Source: Cubamyces lactineus (taxonomy: Eukaryota; Basidiomycota; Agaricomycetes; Polyporales; Polyporaceae). From it: 64,000 nucleotides of DNA. Made by a program: the position numbers and the translations under genes. The stretch covers positions 1,922,001 to 1,986,000 of the forward strand of contig JACDTU010000004.1 of NCBI GenBank assembly GCA_022376465.1, read 5' to 3'. The notes below the pieces were generated by a model. That model saw only the letters and a program-made list of their open reading frames with translations, ran no database searches and had not been told where the DNA came from. Below are positions 11,196-24,077 of the stretch, one piece after another (the first letter of the stretch is position 1; every line of letters begins with the position of its first letter).

Positions 11196-12251
11196 TGCAT
11201 GGGCATATGTTGCTTTCGCTTGTAGGTGTCACAGCGTGATATGCTTGCACTTTGTTTTGCTAATCCCTCTCAGAGACCCGCAATGTATCGCTGTAAACTA
11301 TTGAGAGGATCATCTCACGAGTAGCCATGCCGACTTTCGCGCTGCCTTTGACCAAGACGCCACTTGACGACATGAACATGGCCAGTTGGGTGTTCGTGCG
11401 CCATCCCGTCCCTTCGTGCATCTGTACCTGCTTGGCAACACGGATCTTATCCACGGTGCGTGCCATCTTTTCGAGAACCCGATGGAAGTCGTATATTGGA
11501 CAAATGGGTCTTCCTGTGCGTTGCAACTCGCGTCCGTGGACATCCTGCCAAGCCCTTCGGAAGCATCAGTGACCATATGGATACCTGATCCCATGGTGGC
11601 GTCACGTCCGCCAGTAACACGAACATCTGTCAAAGCTTTGTCTTGTTCTTCTTGAGGGTGTGGTTCACGCAACCTGCGCGACGGCGGTGTATCCTAATGG
11701 ACCCAAGCAGTCATCCTGATACAGAGGGGTTCCTCGATGTTCAGTGTACACTGGTGAGCCTGCACAATCCTTCGGTATATAAGTAAGTGACAACCCCCAG
11801 TTCAATCCAGGTAGATCACGCCGTAACAATTCAGTCTGAGGACAGCACAGTGCTACCGCGTTCCTCTTCGAGGCGAAGCGAACGTATAGTTCGGAAGGCT
11901 CTAGGCCGTTTTATCTCTGCAGTCGGCGCAATGTGCAAATTGATGTCTAGCCCCATCTGCCCTACTTTCCTCTCAACGCCGGGGACACCATGCGCTGTTT
12001 TGCGCTTGCGTACCACGGTAAACGTTATCGGACGGTCTGGTCACGACATATTCGCCTCGCGCACAAGGCGACTCTTGGACAGACGTCCGTATGGTCCTCT
12101 GGGAAAGTTGACATTCTAGTAGGTGCACTGGCCTTGGCATCGCAGCCTCGGGCCATTCGTCGAGGTATAAGAGGCGAGCAAGGCCACTGGGACGTCTCAG
12201 TGCTCTGGTACTCTGCATCCCGCCCCTTGCACTTCAACTCGCCGAATCGCC
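11196..12251. other. Intergenic before the subtilase pair
   Basis: About 1 kb. Overlapping frames on both strands at 11310-11672 give no recognisable protein. The end next to 12252 is the subtilase promoter. Confidence 0.5.
12166..12171 (+). promoter_or_regulatory. TATA-like element of subtilase copy 1
   Basis: TATAAG is 86 bases before the ATG at 12252, a usual spacing for a strongly expressed secreted enzyme. Function is inferred. Confidence 0.45.
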
Positions 12252-14204
<1,953 letters not shown>

Positions 14205-15250
14205 GCTTGCAAGCCCTCGCCATGCTCAACCATGGCCGCGACTCACGAAGATGGGGGCGAAGAAGCAATGGGTGGTATTGTCGGGTAAAGTGTGTACTTC
14301 ATCATATGTGGCCTTGTATTTTGTTCTCCCTACTGGAATCGTTGACGAAGTCTATGAGCATAAATGACAGTCGTGAATGACACTGGAAGGGATTGAATCT
14401 GATATGCAACGCATGTTCATTGCTATCCTTAAGTGTCTGTAAGTGAACTTCATAGCTTGAATGCACATACGCGGTCTGATGTCTAACACCGTTCAACTTC
14501 ACCGTCAGAAAGTGCAGCGTGGGCTCAAGCTCCACGAAGTGGTAGTATAGGATTGTTTCCTTCATATATGCTCTTTGTGCAGCGTGGATTCCTTGCGGAC
14601 ACTTGTGCCACTATATCAAGTTCAAGCCGGTTCTACCGGCGACCATGAACAACCCAATTGTGTCTTCCTCATGGACGATAATGCTATGCTCATCATTCTC
14701 GCTACCATGTCACGCTCGCATTCTCACATGTTCTTGCGGTCTGAGTGGGAGACCCGCACTGTACTGCACGTCAGACTCACTAGCTTGCCGCACAATGCCG
14801 CCCATGGACTCTGTAGTTCTATTTGAAAGAGACCATATCGACCGTCTGTGAGTCATGTTGCTACGTTTTGATACCGAGTTTCCACTGATGCCGGATAGTG
14901 GAAGTCACCATTTCATTTTGGCAATGACACGCGATCAGCTATTGGTCGGGCTTCTCAGGCTTTGGCAGACACATTAGCTGTGATTTATCGTGACGGGTTG
15001 GCATCCCCGCATGCACGCGGTAGGAGACCTTACGCCGAACACCCATAGGCGTGAGGGGGCCCGAAGAGTACGTATGATGCTCTCACCTTGACCGGTGAGT
15101 CCTGCAATTACGCTTGCATGACCACACCTGGAGATGCTCGGGTCCACGAGCCTGGGCCAGCACTGTGTATTGGTCTTGCGAACTTGCATAAAGGGCTCCG
15201 CTGCGCCCTCCCCCAGTGTCCTGCACCGTTCTCCGTTACGGTAGCCCTCC
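14205..15250. other. Gap between the tandem subtilase genes
   Basis: About 1 kb, no gene seen. A TATA-like CATAAAG at 15187-15193 precedes copy 2 by roughly 60 bases. Confidence 0.5.
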
Positions 15251-17229
15251 ATGAAAATCCTTGTGGTACTTGCTGGCGCACTCTGGTGCCTCTCTTCGCC
15301 GGCCCTTGCCGCCCCAGGTACCTCCCATCTAGCCCGCAACGGAGGGAGTTCCGTGGCAAAGACGAACCCCCACTCATACATAGTGAAGCTCAAGGATGGT
15401 GTCACCAAACGAAACCAACTCGAATGGCTCGCCACGCACTACGGGAATAGCTCGAAGGTGATTCACACTGAGTGGGAGTCTAATGTCCTCCATGGGTTCG
15501 CTGGTACGTCTGAGAAGTGCTACGTATGACCGGACAATCTGGCCGTCGATACAACATACTTACGATTGTTTTTGTAGGGATATTCCATCCCGACGCCATG
15601 GACGCCTTACGCTCTAGCCCCGATGTTGAATTTGTCTCCGAGGACAACATCGTACGCATCAATTCAATAGTTACTCAGTGAGTACCTTCTATTACATACG
15701 TATATCCGTTCAATTTACCATGAGACTCCACACAGAACCAACGCGACGTGGGGTCTGCAGCGAATCACTCAATTCCAGAAGTTAGCTACTCAGGATGTAG
15801 AAGCGTTGACTTATAACTACACCTATAACGACTCTTCTGCCGGAGCCGGGGTCGATATCTATGTCATCGGTGAGTGGTCGGAGACTTCGTCAATCGAGAA
15901 GACTCGCGCTCACTGATGCATCTCATAGACACTGGCATTTATATTAACCATGTACGTGCTGGTTGAGATGACGTGTCAACTCCTGCTGACGCTCTACCTA
16001 CCCGATCAAGACCGAGTTCGGTGGTCGTGCTCGATGGGGTGCGACATTCGGAGGGTACCCTGTAAGATTGTCAGCATTCTCGAACAGAATGCAATAGTTT
16101 ACTCACCCACATCTCTCAGGACGAAGACGGCAGCGGCCATGGAACCCACGTCTCGTGAGTTGCCGACGTCTATGATGCTACTAGTAGCACTTCCTGACTG
16201 AGATTCAGTGGGACCGCCGCAGGCATGACGTACGGTGTAGCGAAGAGGGCCAATCTCATCGCAGTCAGAGCTTTTTCAGATCTTGGGTATGTTTAGCAGC
16301 CCCGTGTTGCGACGGTTACTACGCTAACGCGTCTAGCAGATTCGCGAATGCCTCTGATATGTTCGTGTCCCATCTTAGCCGTTCTAGTTGAACTGCAATG
16401 TGTTGACACACTGCTTGCAGTATATCGGGCATCAACTGGGTCAGCCAGCAGGTCGCTGCCTCTGGCCGTCCGTCTATCGCGAGCATGAGCTTCGAGAGCG
16501 ATCCTTGCAATGCCCTTGATACTGCCGTGGCTTCGGTGAGCGCGCATCGTGTTGCTGACTACCGAGTTCTGATGCAGATCCACATCCCGCCCAGCTGACA
16601 AGCAGTGGCATACACTCTATCGCAAGTGGCATTGATTTTGGTATTCGTTACTAGATACTGACAATAGCCCTTCAGGTAGCTGCCGGCAACGAAGGTTCTG
16701 ACGCAGGGAACGTCAGCCCTGCTCGTGTCCCTTCGGTCGTGACTGTTGGGGCTACCGACATCACCGACACGCTCGCCTGGTTCTCCAACTATGGGTCAAT
16801 AGTCGACCTCTTCGCACCAGGCGACGACATAATCAGTGCATATATTGGTGACCCAACGGCCAGTCTCGTTTGCCTGATCTCTGGAGCCCGCCGCTCATCA
16901 GCAGTACTTACAGGCCTCGGGAATTATGTCCGGGACGTCAATGGTACACCTATTCTTCCATGTCGAGGTATACATTGGCTGACTTGCACGGGGACCTCGC
17001 GTGCAGTCGACTCCCCACATTTCCGGCCTAGTTGCCACGATAATCAGCCGCGACGGAAACGACACGCCCGCCGCGATTTCTGCGAAGCTTCAACAGCTCG
17101 CCACGAAGGGGGTGCTTAGTGGCCTGCGTGAGCAACAGGCGTTCTTTGCATCGGATGATGCGCATATCTCACATTGAGTGTATTTCAGCCTCCGGAACAG
17201 CAAACGATCTTGCCCGCACAGAAGTATGA
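15251..17229 (+). CDS. Secreted proteinase K-type subtilisin (S8A), copy 2, altered S1 motif
   Basis: Paralogue of the gene at 12252 with the same layout: signal peptide MKILVVLAGALWCLSSPALA, propeptide SYIVKLKDGVTKRNQLEWLA, Asp in IDTGIYINH, His in GSGHGTHVSGT, Asn in VAAGNEG, Ser in SGTSMSTPHISGL. Two differences stand out. The conserved SLGG substrate-binding segment is replaced by MSFESDPCN, which also adds a lone Cys. The exon before SGTSM must use the donor gtttgc to stay in frame, giving DPTASLASGIM, because the GT sites nearer the copy-1 position shift the frame. Potential N-glycosylation sites (NATW, NYTY, NDSS) are more frequent than in copy 1. Stop TGA at 17227-17229. Probably active but with changed specificity; low activity is possible. 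Confidence 0.88.
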
Positions 17230-18058
17230 AGAAGACGTCTTCGGAACGGACCATGCCCCACAACGGGGAAATGTAGGCGGTACACCGCCTATGCGCACCA
17301 TCTCACGCGCACGGTCACTCATGGAGCTCGAGGAAGAGAGGTTGGTAGAACGGGAGGCCCGGTGCGGCTACATCAATACTGTGTACCCATAATGAGCTTC
17401 GCACGGATACTCATCGGCGCACCGTTGTGTTGACTGGCCTATCTGTTTCATGATCGTCGGTCGTGACCCGGTCCAAGCATCCGAACGAAGTCGATGCGGA
17501 TTTCGGCAAGTGAGAAATAATGGCTATAGCACAGTCGAGGGTAACCACTGATCGAACTGACGAGCAAAAAGAGGACAGAGAGAGGGGACTGGTAATGGCG
17601 GCGAAAGGAATGGTGAGGGAGCGCGTACGTACTAGCAGACGGAGGGAACGTAACCATGGAATGATGCAAGAGCAGCGCGTGTACACAAAGACAGTCCGTA
17701 ATCCCAGGGAATTGCCAGCAGCACGAAAGAGAGAGTGAGACATCATGATGAAAAAGATATGTTAAGTTACTTGAGCCGAGCGCAAGGCGACGCGTACGGA
17801 CGATCGTCTTGTTTCCCATATCCATGGGCGAGAGCCGTGTGGCTCGACATGCGGCAGGGCGTGCCTTGATGAGGACCGCGACTAGCGACGCGAAGGATGG
17901 CGGAGAGACGTCCGCACCACGACCTTCAACAATTATACTCTTATAGACTCCTCCAAGGACTGATATGTCGTGATGCGGCTTAAGTCGTAGTAGCCATCAT
18001 GCTGAGACGGGAGTGTTCAGCCGTAAGGTTCCGCGAAACGCACACACGTCGATAGCAC
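17230..18058. other. Convergent 3' region, subtilase copy 2 / PPZ
   Basis: Both flanking genes end here. Minus-strand frames in 17411-17825 are pyrimidine-rich, low-complexity sequence and not a recognisable protein. Confidence 0.5.
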
Positions 18059-19647
18059 TTACCTCTTCCGCTTCGCCTTCGTCATCTCTTTTCGCAAGGC
18101 CGGACCGTCTAACGGCTTCAGCAACTCGAATGCACAAAGGAGCTCCTCGGATACGCTAAACCACGACGTGAGCTATACATTCATGGCAATAAGGAGAATG
18201 GTCAAACCTCATGCACGCTCCATAATTATCGAACTCTGCATCGGGGGGTCAACTTCAAAAACACAATGCAGAGACAAGAATAACTCACCTCCGCAGTAGT
18301 TCGGTGCACTAAACACGGTGACCAGTGTGCGGTCGTTCCAAAACTCGTATCCATCCTCTACCACCATGTGCGCCCGGCAGATGAGATCCATGTCATATCG
18401 AACTAGGAAGTCGTTGATGACGGCCTTTCCGAAGCAATAACTGACTCCTCGTTCGTTGTCTTCCCAATCCACTGCTGTGTCGGAGGGATCTGACCACAGG
18501 AGATCGTTTAACAAGCCGTAGTCAGGCACGTCCGTTGGTCGCTGTATCCGCTTGATTTCGTCCATGGAGTGTAGCGACGGCGAGAGACCGCCGTGCACGC
18601 AGAATATCTTCGATGCAACAATGGCAGCAATGGGCAGGCAGTTGAAGACGTCAATGAAAGTCTTCCATGTCTTCAAGTTACACCTTCGTTTGCATTCGTC
18701 GTAGAATCCGTAAACTAGACGCGTCAGATGAACATCGTAGCCCCAACTTCCAAGACAAGGGACATACCCCGCGTGACATTTGCGCACTCGTGGTTTCCCC
18801 GGAGGAGGAAGAAGTTCTCGGGGTACTTGATCTTGTAGCAGAGAAGGAGGAGGATGGTCTCGAGACTCTGCTTCCCTCTGTCCACGTAATCTCCCAGGAA
18901 GAGGTAGTTGGCTGCGGGTGGAAACCCACACATCTCAAAGAGCCGGATGAGGTCCGAGTACTGGCCATGGACGTCACCGACAATCTTGACGGGTGGCGAA
19001 AGCTCGATGAGGGTCGGCTGGCTGAGGAAGACCTCGCGCGCAGCCTGGCAGATGGCGACAATTTCGGCGTTCTTGAGACAAAGCGACTTGCTCACTTTTC
19101 CCGTATATCCGACGTCCAGAAGCCGCTGGATCATGTCATCGATATCGACTTGCTTGACTCCTTCCTTGGCGCCACGTCCACCCACGCTTGACGGATCGGA
19201 CAGTGAGAAACTGTTAGTTGAACCGGGGGTAGGGTAGCCGGGCGAGGTGGAGAGAATGGTATGCGTGACGGGGATATCGAGCGGGGCGGGCTTGCCATGC
19301 GTTGGAGGTGAGGACGGAGGTGAAGAAGGGTTGGCTAAAGATCCTGGGAGAACGTCACTTGGTACGGAGCCGGGGGAGCCAGGAGGGCGTGAACCACTAC
19401 CATTTGGAACTACATTGCCTTCCGGGTTTGTGATAGTCATTGCTGGGGTACCTTGGCCCCCTGTCGCCGCATCGTGTCCGTTTGGTTGCCCTGCGGAGTC
19501 AGAGGAGCCAGTTGCGCGAGAGAGGCTGCCCTGGGACGTGTCGTTGGCGTCGCCAGACTGGGCATCAAGAGTTACGGCGTCGCTGTTGCCATCCTTCTCC
19601 TTATCCTTGCCGTTCTTCTTTGACTTTTTGGACTGCTGCTGGCCCAT
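18059..19647 (-). CDS. PPZ1: Ser/Thr protein phosphatase of the PPZ type (PP1-like)
   Basis: Fungus-specific PP1-related phosphatase; in yeast Ppz1 controls potassium and sodium homeostasis and cell-wall signalling. The N-terminus [15 protein letters not shown] offers Gly2 for myristoylation after Met removal and a basic patch for membrane binding, followed by about 130 Ser/Pro/Gly-rich residues. The catalytic core has all metal-site motifs: [55 protein letters not shown] and [14 protein letters not shown]. Four exons (18768-19647, 18289-18714, 18208-18235, 18059-18155) total 1431 bases, 476 residues. The end is EMTKAKRKR with TAA directly after, overlapping a gtaag that need not be used as a donor. 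Shorter N-terminus than yeast Ppz1. Confidence 0.93.
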
Positions 19648-20209
19648 AGGGAGAGCCGAGGACGCTGAGGAAGGAGAGCCTGGCTGGGGAGACTGGGACC
19701 TAGTCCTCGAGAGCCGTGAGGTGAATACAGAGAGGAGTGTCGGCGCCAGCTTGACGAAGAGTTAGGAGGAGATGGAAGAAACGGGGTATGTTGTTCGTCG
19801 TCGTGAAAACGTGAAATAATGGTACACAAACGCGAGAGGGACGGGGAGGAGGATGAGGAGGATGATGGACGGCAAGGGGAGAGGTGCGAGACTGAACCCG
19901 ACGCGGATACGGGAAAGGGCCCAGATCCTTGTTTGGGACTTGTTTGCTGCACCGCTCCCTTTTATCACCCTCTCCAATCCTCGCCCGCTTCTCGCGCCCA
20001 GCTCCATCCGCTCGCTTGGCATTCTAGCTCGCACACTCTCATCACGCACAGTTCGCTACATGTACAACAATCTCAATTGTATTATGCTCCAGTGCAGACC
20101 GAAGGAGTGTGTCGTGTTGCATGGGTGCAGTGTCATTTTGATGCAGTCATAGCACATGAGAAAAGCAATAATACCATATCCTACGTCTCCCACAGTCGCA
20201 ACAGCCAGC
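19648..20209. other. PPZ 5' region and RPS11 3' region
   Basis: Both neighbours are on the minus strand. The stretch 19760-19970 is pyrimidine-rich on the coding strand, as common in fungal promoters and leaders. No gene recognised. Confidence 0.5.
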
Positions 20210-20910
20210 CTAGAACTTGCCGAACGACTTCGCGGCCGCCTTGTTCTTCGACACTCGAAGGACGTTGAACCGCACGGTCTTCGACAGCGGCCGGCACTGT
20301 CCAACAGTGACGATGTCGCCGACCTCAACACGGAAGGCTGGTGATACGTGCGCTGCAAGGTTCTTGTGGCGCTTCTCGTAACGGTCTGCAGTGATATATC
20401 CTAGTTAGGGTAAAGCCTTGCGAGCGTGCATGGGGTGAACGCACTGTATTTGGGGATGTAGTGGAGGTAGTCACGGCGGATAATGATGGTGCGGGTCATC
20501 TTCGTCGAGACGACACGGCCGGTGAGGATACGACCACGGATGGAGACGTTGCCGGTGAAGGGGCACTTCTTGTCTAAGGCGCGATACAACGGTTTGCTCT
20601 CCTGCGAACTTAGCAAGAACTGATAGTCACGCACCAATGTAAGTGCCGTGAATCGCCTCAGCGGGGGTCTTGAAGCCAAGGCCGACATCCTTGTACCACC
20701 GCTTCTCCTTGGTGGCGACCTTCTTGCCGCCTGCAATTCATCCCTCCATAAGCATCCCATCGTCAATCGTATCGCCCTTGTTGCACGTACCACGGGCCTT
20801 CGCGTTTTGGAAGATGTGCTGCTTCTGGAAAGCCTTCTCGATCTGGCAGCACAACCGGGTCAACGAGCACTCTTTTACAGCAAACGCGAAACTCTCACCT
20901 GTTCGGCCAT
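20210..20910 (-). CDS. RPS11: 40S ribosomal protein uS17 (S11)
   Basis: Small-subunit ribosomal protein of the cytosol that binds 18S rRNA. Diagnostic stretches: [93 protein letters not shown] and the end [14 protein letters not shown]. Five exons: a 12-base first exon (MAEQ, ATG at 20908-20910), then exons starting [21 protein letters not shown] and NRYEKRH; stop TAG at 20210-20212. Introns early in the gene and a very short first exon are normal for fungal ribosomal protein genes, which depend on splicing for high expression. Confidence 0.96.
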
Positions 20911-21324
20911 GGCTGGGTCTTGAGGATGGAGGCGGTGGGGTCCGGCGGATAGGCTACCTACTGAAGTTTCTGGTCTACGGGCGCTTACTCCGTTGGGCGC
21001 CCAAGCCACACATCAATGAACTGTACAGTTCGGGATTTCCCGATTAGACACGCTAGTCTTCCTTGCATCTATATTGGGTATTTTGGCGCTCGCAACCGCT
21101 GAAAGTGATGAAGCCCTTCAGAGCTTCCCAGGGAATTATCATAGTCCGATGTATACAAGTACAATCTATATGGTTTGGTAGTGTACACTGCAACGCAGTC
21201 GTGTGTGTGTTACGGAGACAAACAGTGCAGGTGGCAACTCAAGAGTACTCAAGATCGAAGGGCAGAAAGGGAACATCAAGCATAAGTACATAGATGATGC
21301 AACGAGGACTGCGGGCAAGATCAT
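20911..21324. other. Intergenic, RPS11 promoter
   Basis: RPS11 upstream region merging into the 3' end of the next minus-strand gene. No coding sequence seen. Confidence 0.5.
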
Positions 21325-23151
21325 TCACCGCCTTGACGCCGTCGTGCGCCCGAAGGTTCTTGTGGACATAGGTGTATCCGACCTCGGGCCATCCCACGGG
21401 ATACGCTCGTTGCTCTCCATGGTGGTGGTCGCTATATAGCCCTCTTCCGCGCTGATTTCGCCGACAGTGCTTGCGTTCAGGTTGCTGTGCATGGATGGCT
21501 GGCTTCCAAATGCCGACAGAGAGAGATTGCCAATTGCTGGGAAAGGGTTCAGGGGATGGCGTGGGCCTCTCGCTGTCTCTTCTGCGGCGCGTTCGCGTGG
21601 ATGAGAGGGATGCGGTCGCGGCGGTGGGCTTAGGCCGTCGGTACCATGGGGGCGACGGTCACCGTAGAGCGATTGCTGGAGGAACTTGGATGACAGAGGA
21701 TGGGTTATGATCTTCCCCGGGAACGCGGTGCGCACGCTCCTCTCGAACGGCTCCACATCGTGAGGTACCATGCTGTACGTCGCTCCGTTGGCAGGAGAGA
21801 TGTAACTGTCGTATGTCACTGTTGAAACTGTGATTGGCTTCCGGCCCACCCGGAAGAGTGATGTGCCAATGTAGAGACGCACTGTACTGTGACACTCCGC
21901 GGCCGTTCTCCACGCGACCATCACGCTTCCAGCAGGGGATGTGCAGGATGCGTGAGAGCCACTGAAACCAGGTCTCATAGATTTCTTCTTGCGCCGCAAA
22001 AATGAGGAAGAACAAGATAGGTGTAATGGCTTGGTAACCCGCACGTTGTCAGCAGAGCTATCTCCAAAGAGGTAGAGAATCTCACCTTCCCAAATGACAC
22101 TGGCACGTATAAGGAGACGCAGAGGTTCTGCTGGCCTGGTTCCCCATGGTATAGAGTGACCCTTGATCCACTTGACCAGGACTGCCGCGTAGAGCGAAGC
22201 AGAGAGTATTGTGACCAAGACTAGTGCCCCGAACCGTGCGGATCGCTTAGAACATAGCGCAGCACGATGGCTCCTAGCCGCATCCGACCAACGCGGTATC
22301 ACCAGCGCTACGCAACCTGAGAGAAGGACGGCGACAACAAGCGGAACGAGTGTGAAGATGAGAGATACTATGGTGAAGGCATTGTCGTCAAAGTAGCATG
22401 TGTTCTAAGCAAGATCTGTGAGTCATCGTATGTATATATGAAGATTTAGCACTCACAACCTGGTACCATGCCCGTAAACCCTGACCCTTAATTAGCCGAG
22501 GAAGTGACACCAACAGGACAGGTAATGCCCACACTAGCGCAGATGAGTAACAAACGTTGGGGCCATGTGAGAAAACGTACCAAACGGCGCAATGCAGAGC
22601 CATAGAATGGTTCGTCTCGTGAGACGAGGATAGTCGTCCGCACTGCGTTTTGGACGAATATGTATGACAGACAGCCACAACGCAGGCTTGGTCACGTATT
22701 AATATTATGACAAGCTGAGGAAGTCGAGTTATATGACCGCTCTTACCAACGTGAAGCTCACTGCGAAAGCAGCTTTGACAACGGTCGCATATCGTAATCT
22801 ACGTCTTCTTTCGTGACTAGCTCTGCGGCCCGAAAGCAAATAACTCACAGAACAGAATCGCTCACGCAGAAACTGGCGAGAGTTGGGTGATTATTGAGAT
22901 TTTGTTGGTTGAAATTGTCCGGCATAGCTGTTTCGAGGATAGAAGGGAGTAGATCTAGAATTGACCGTAGGATACAGGCAATGACAAGCGCCTTGACCAT
23001 CGAATGCTTAGGAGCCGGTGTCGCTAAGAGCAACGACATGAAGAGTATATTGGAACACTGCACGAAGTCAGCTGTGTTGCCCGCGCATCAGGTTGCTTGC
23101 TAGGCTCACCTCAAGGCCGATCACCGCAGAAGTGAGCGAGCTCGAGGTCAT
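21325..23151 (-). CDS. Orphan seven-helix receptor-like membrane protein
   Basis: I do not recognise a named family. Joining eight exons from MTSSSLTSAVIGLE (ATG at 23149-23151) gives a protein of roughly 490-500 residues. It has a short N-terminus, then about seven hydrophobic segments: ILFMSLLLATPAP, MVKALVIACILRSILDLLP, VVKAAFAVSFTLPALWLSVI, LWLCIAPFVWALPVLLVSLP, FTIVSLIFTLVPLVVAVLLS, RFGALVLVTILSASLYAAVL and SVIWEAITPILFFLIFAAQE, followed by a Ser/Pro-rich hydrophilic tail of about 190 residues. A cysteine pair (FCVSD, NTCYFDD) could form an extracellular bridge. This layout fits a G-protein-coupled receptor. No STE3-type pheromone receptor signature was found. The last intron (53 bases) restores the frame at QYISTVTYD. 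A non-receptor membrane protein is the alternative. Confidence 0.7.
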
Positions 23152-24077
23152 GTTGCTAGTAACTTTGAGGGCATAGGTCGTGAGTGCACAGCGGGACGCC
23201 CTGAGATGGGACCAGGGGGGTCTTATACGCGACCGCGGGCGGTGGGGGTGTCTCTGTAAGGCGAGTCGCTTGGGAAATCTGCCTAGAGAGAAGCAGGGGA
23301 GAACTTCCGTATGATACAGTTTGACTGCGTAACAGATGATCGTCTGCGCGGTCGCAGGGTATGGCTGTGCATGGCATGTCGGAATAAGTCCCAAGCGGTC
23401 AGCAGCATGAGGTCAGTCCTGTAGAGCGCTGTGAGGGCAGAGTGGAGAAACGGGAAGGTCGAGGGTCATCAAGAACATGCAAGCTTCGGGCGTTGTTATG
23501 CGGCCATAAGCTTCACGGGCGAAAACGCTCGCCTCATGGGAGGAGTTACGCCGCATTGAAGCAGACCTTAGAAGGCAGTACCTGGGCGTGATACGGATGT
23601 CCTTATGCCAAGCATAGTTGGACATCTGCACGGCATTGGAAGGCATCGTGTGCGTACTCGAGATTCCGGACAGTCGCCTTGTTGATCATTCTTGTCAAGT
23701 CGTGATGACGCCCCGAGCCATCCACGGAGGCTGTGACCACTCTATACGCGTCTGTCACCAGCGCCAAAGGGACTCCTTACGCGGCACCGCGTCATGGTCG
23801 CGGTGAACCACCTGTGTCCAACGCCTTTTCCTCGCACCACGACATTCCCTTGCTACCGGCACAGACTACTAGCTACCAGTCTGCGTAGGAGGTGTGCGGG
23901 AGTCTGAAAAGTTCTAAGGCCTCAGGCGGGCGGCGGACACGATCAGGTCGCGTACAGTAACTCATGCTCAGAGTCACGGTCACGGTACGCGTCAAAGCCG
24001 CGCTTCCAGTCCAGTCGCGTCTCCTTGGCCTCCACTATCCACGACCGCGGCTCTTTCACCACATCTCTCCAACTGCG
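23152..24077. other. Divergent region between 7TM gene and DNA ligase
   Basis: 926 bases with scattered short frames on both strands and no recognisable protein. Holds promoters for both flanking genes. Confidence 0.5.

Noticed and set aside
11260..11672. Overlapping frames upstream of the subtilase pair as a small gene
   Set aside because: Two plus-strand and two minus-strand frames overlap with no signal peptide, domain or consistent splice pattern.
17980..18059. Extra PPZ exon after a gtaag at the end of the coding region
   Set aside because: AAG AGG TAA gives a natural stop after KRKR, the usual end of PP1/PPZ-type proteins; the added exon would supply only a few unrelated residues.
19247..19765. 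Plus-strand frame opposite the PPZ N-terminal region
   Set aside because: Mirror of the Ser/Pro/Gly-rich disordered part of the phosphatase.
21325..23151. STE3 pheromone receptor and B mating-type locus
   Set aside because: The helices do not carry the STE3 family pattern, and no pheromone precursor ending in a CAAX box was found nearby.
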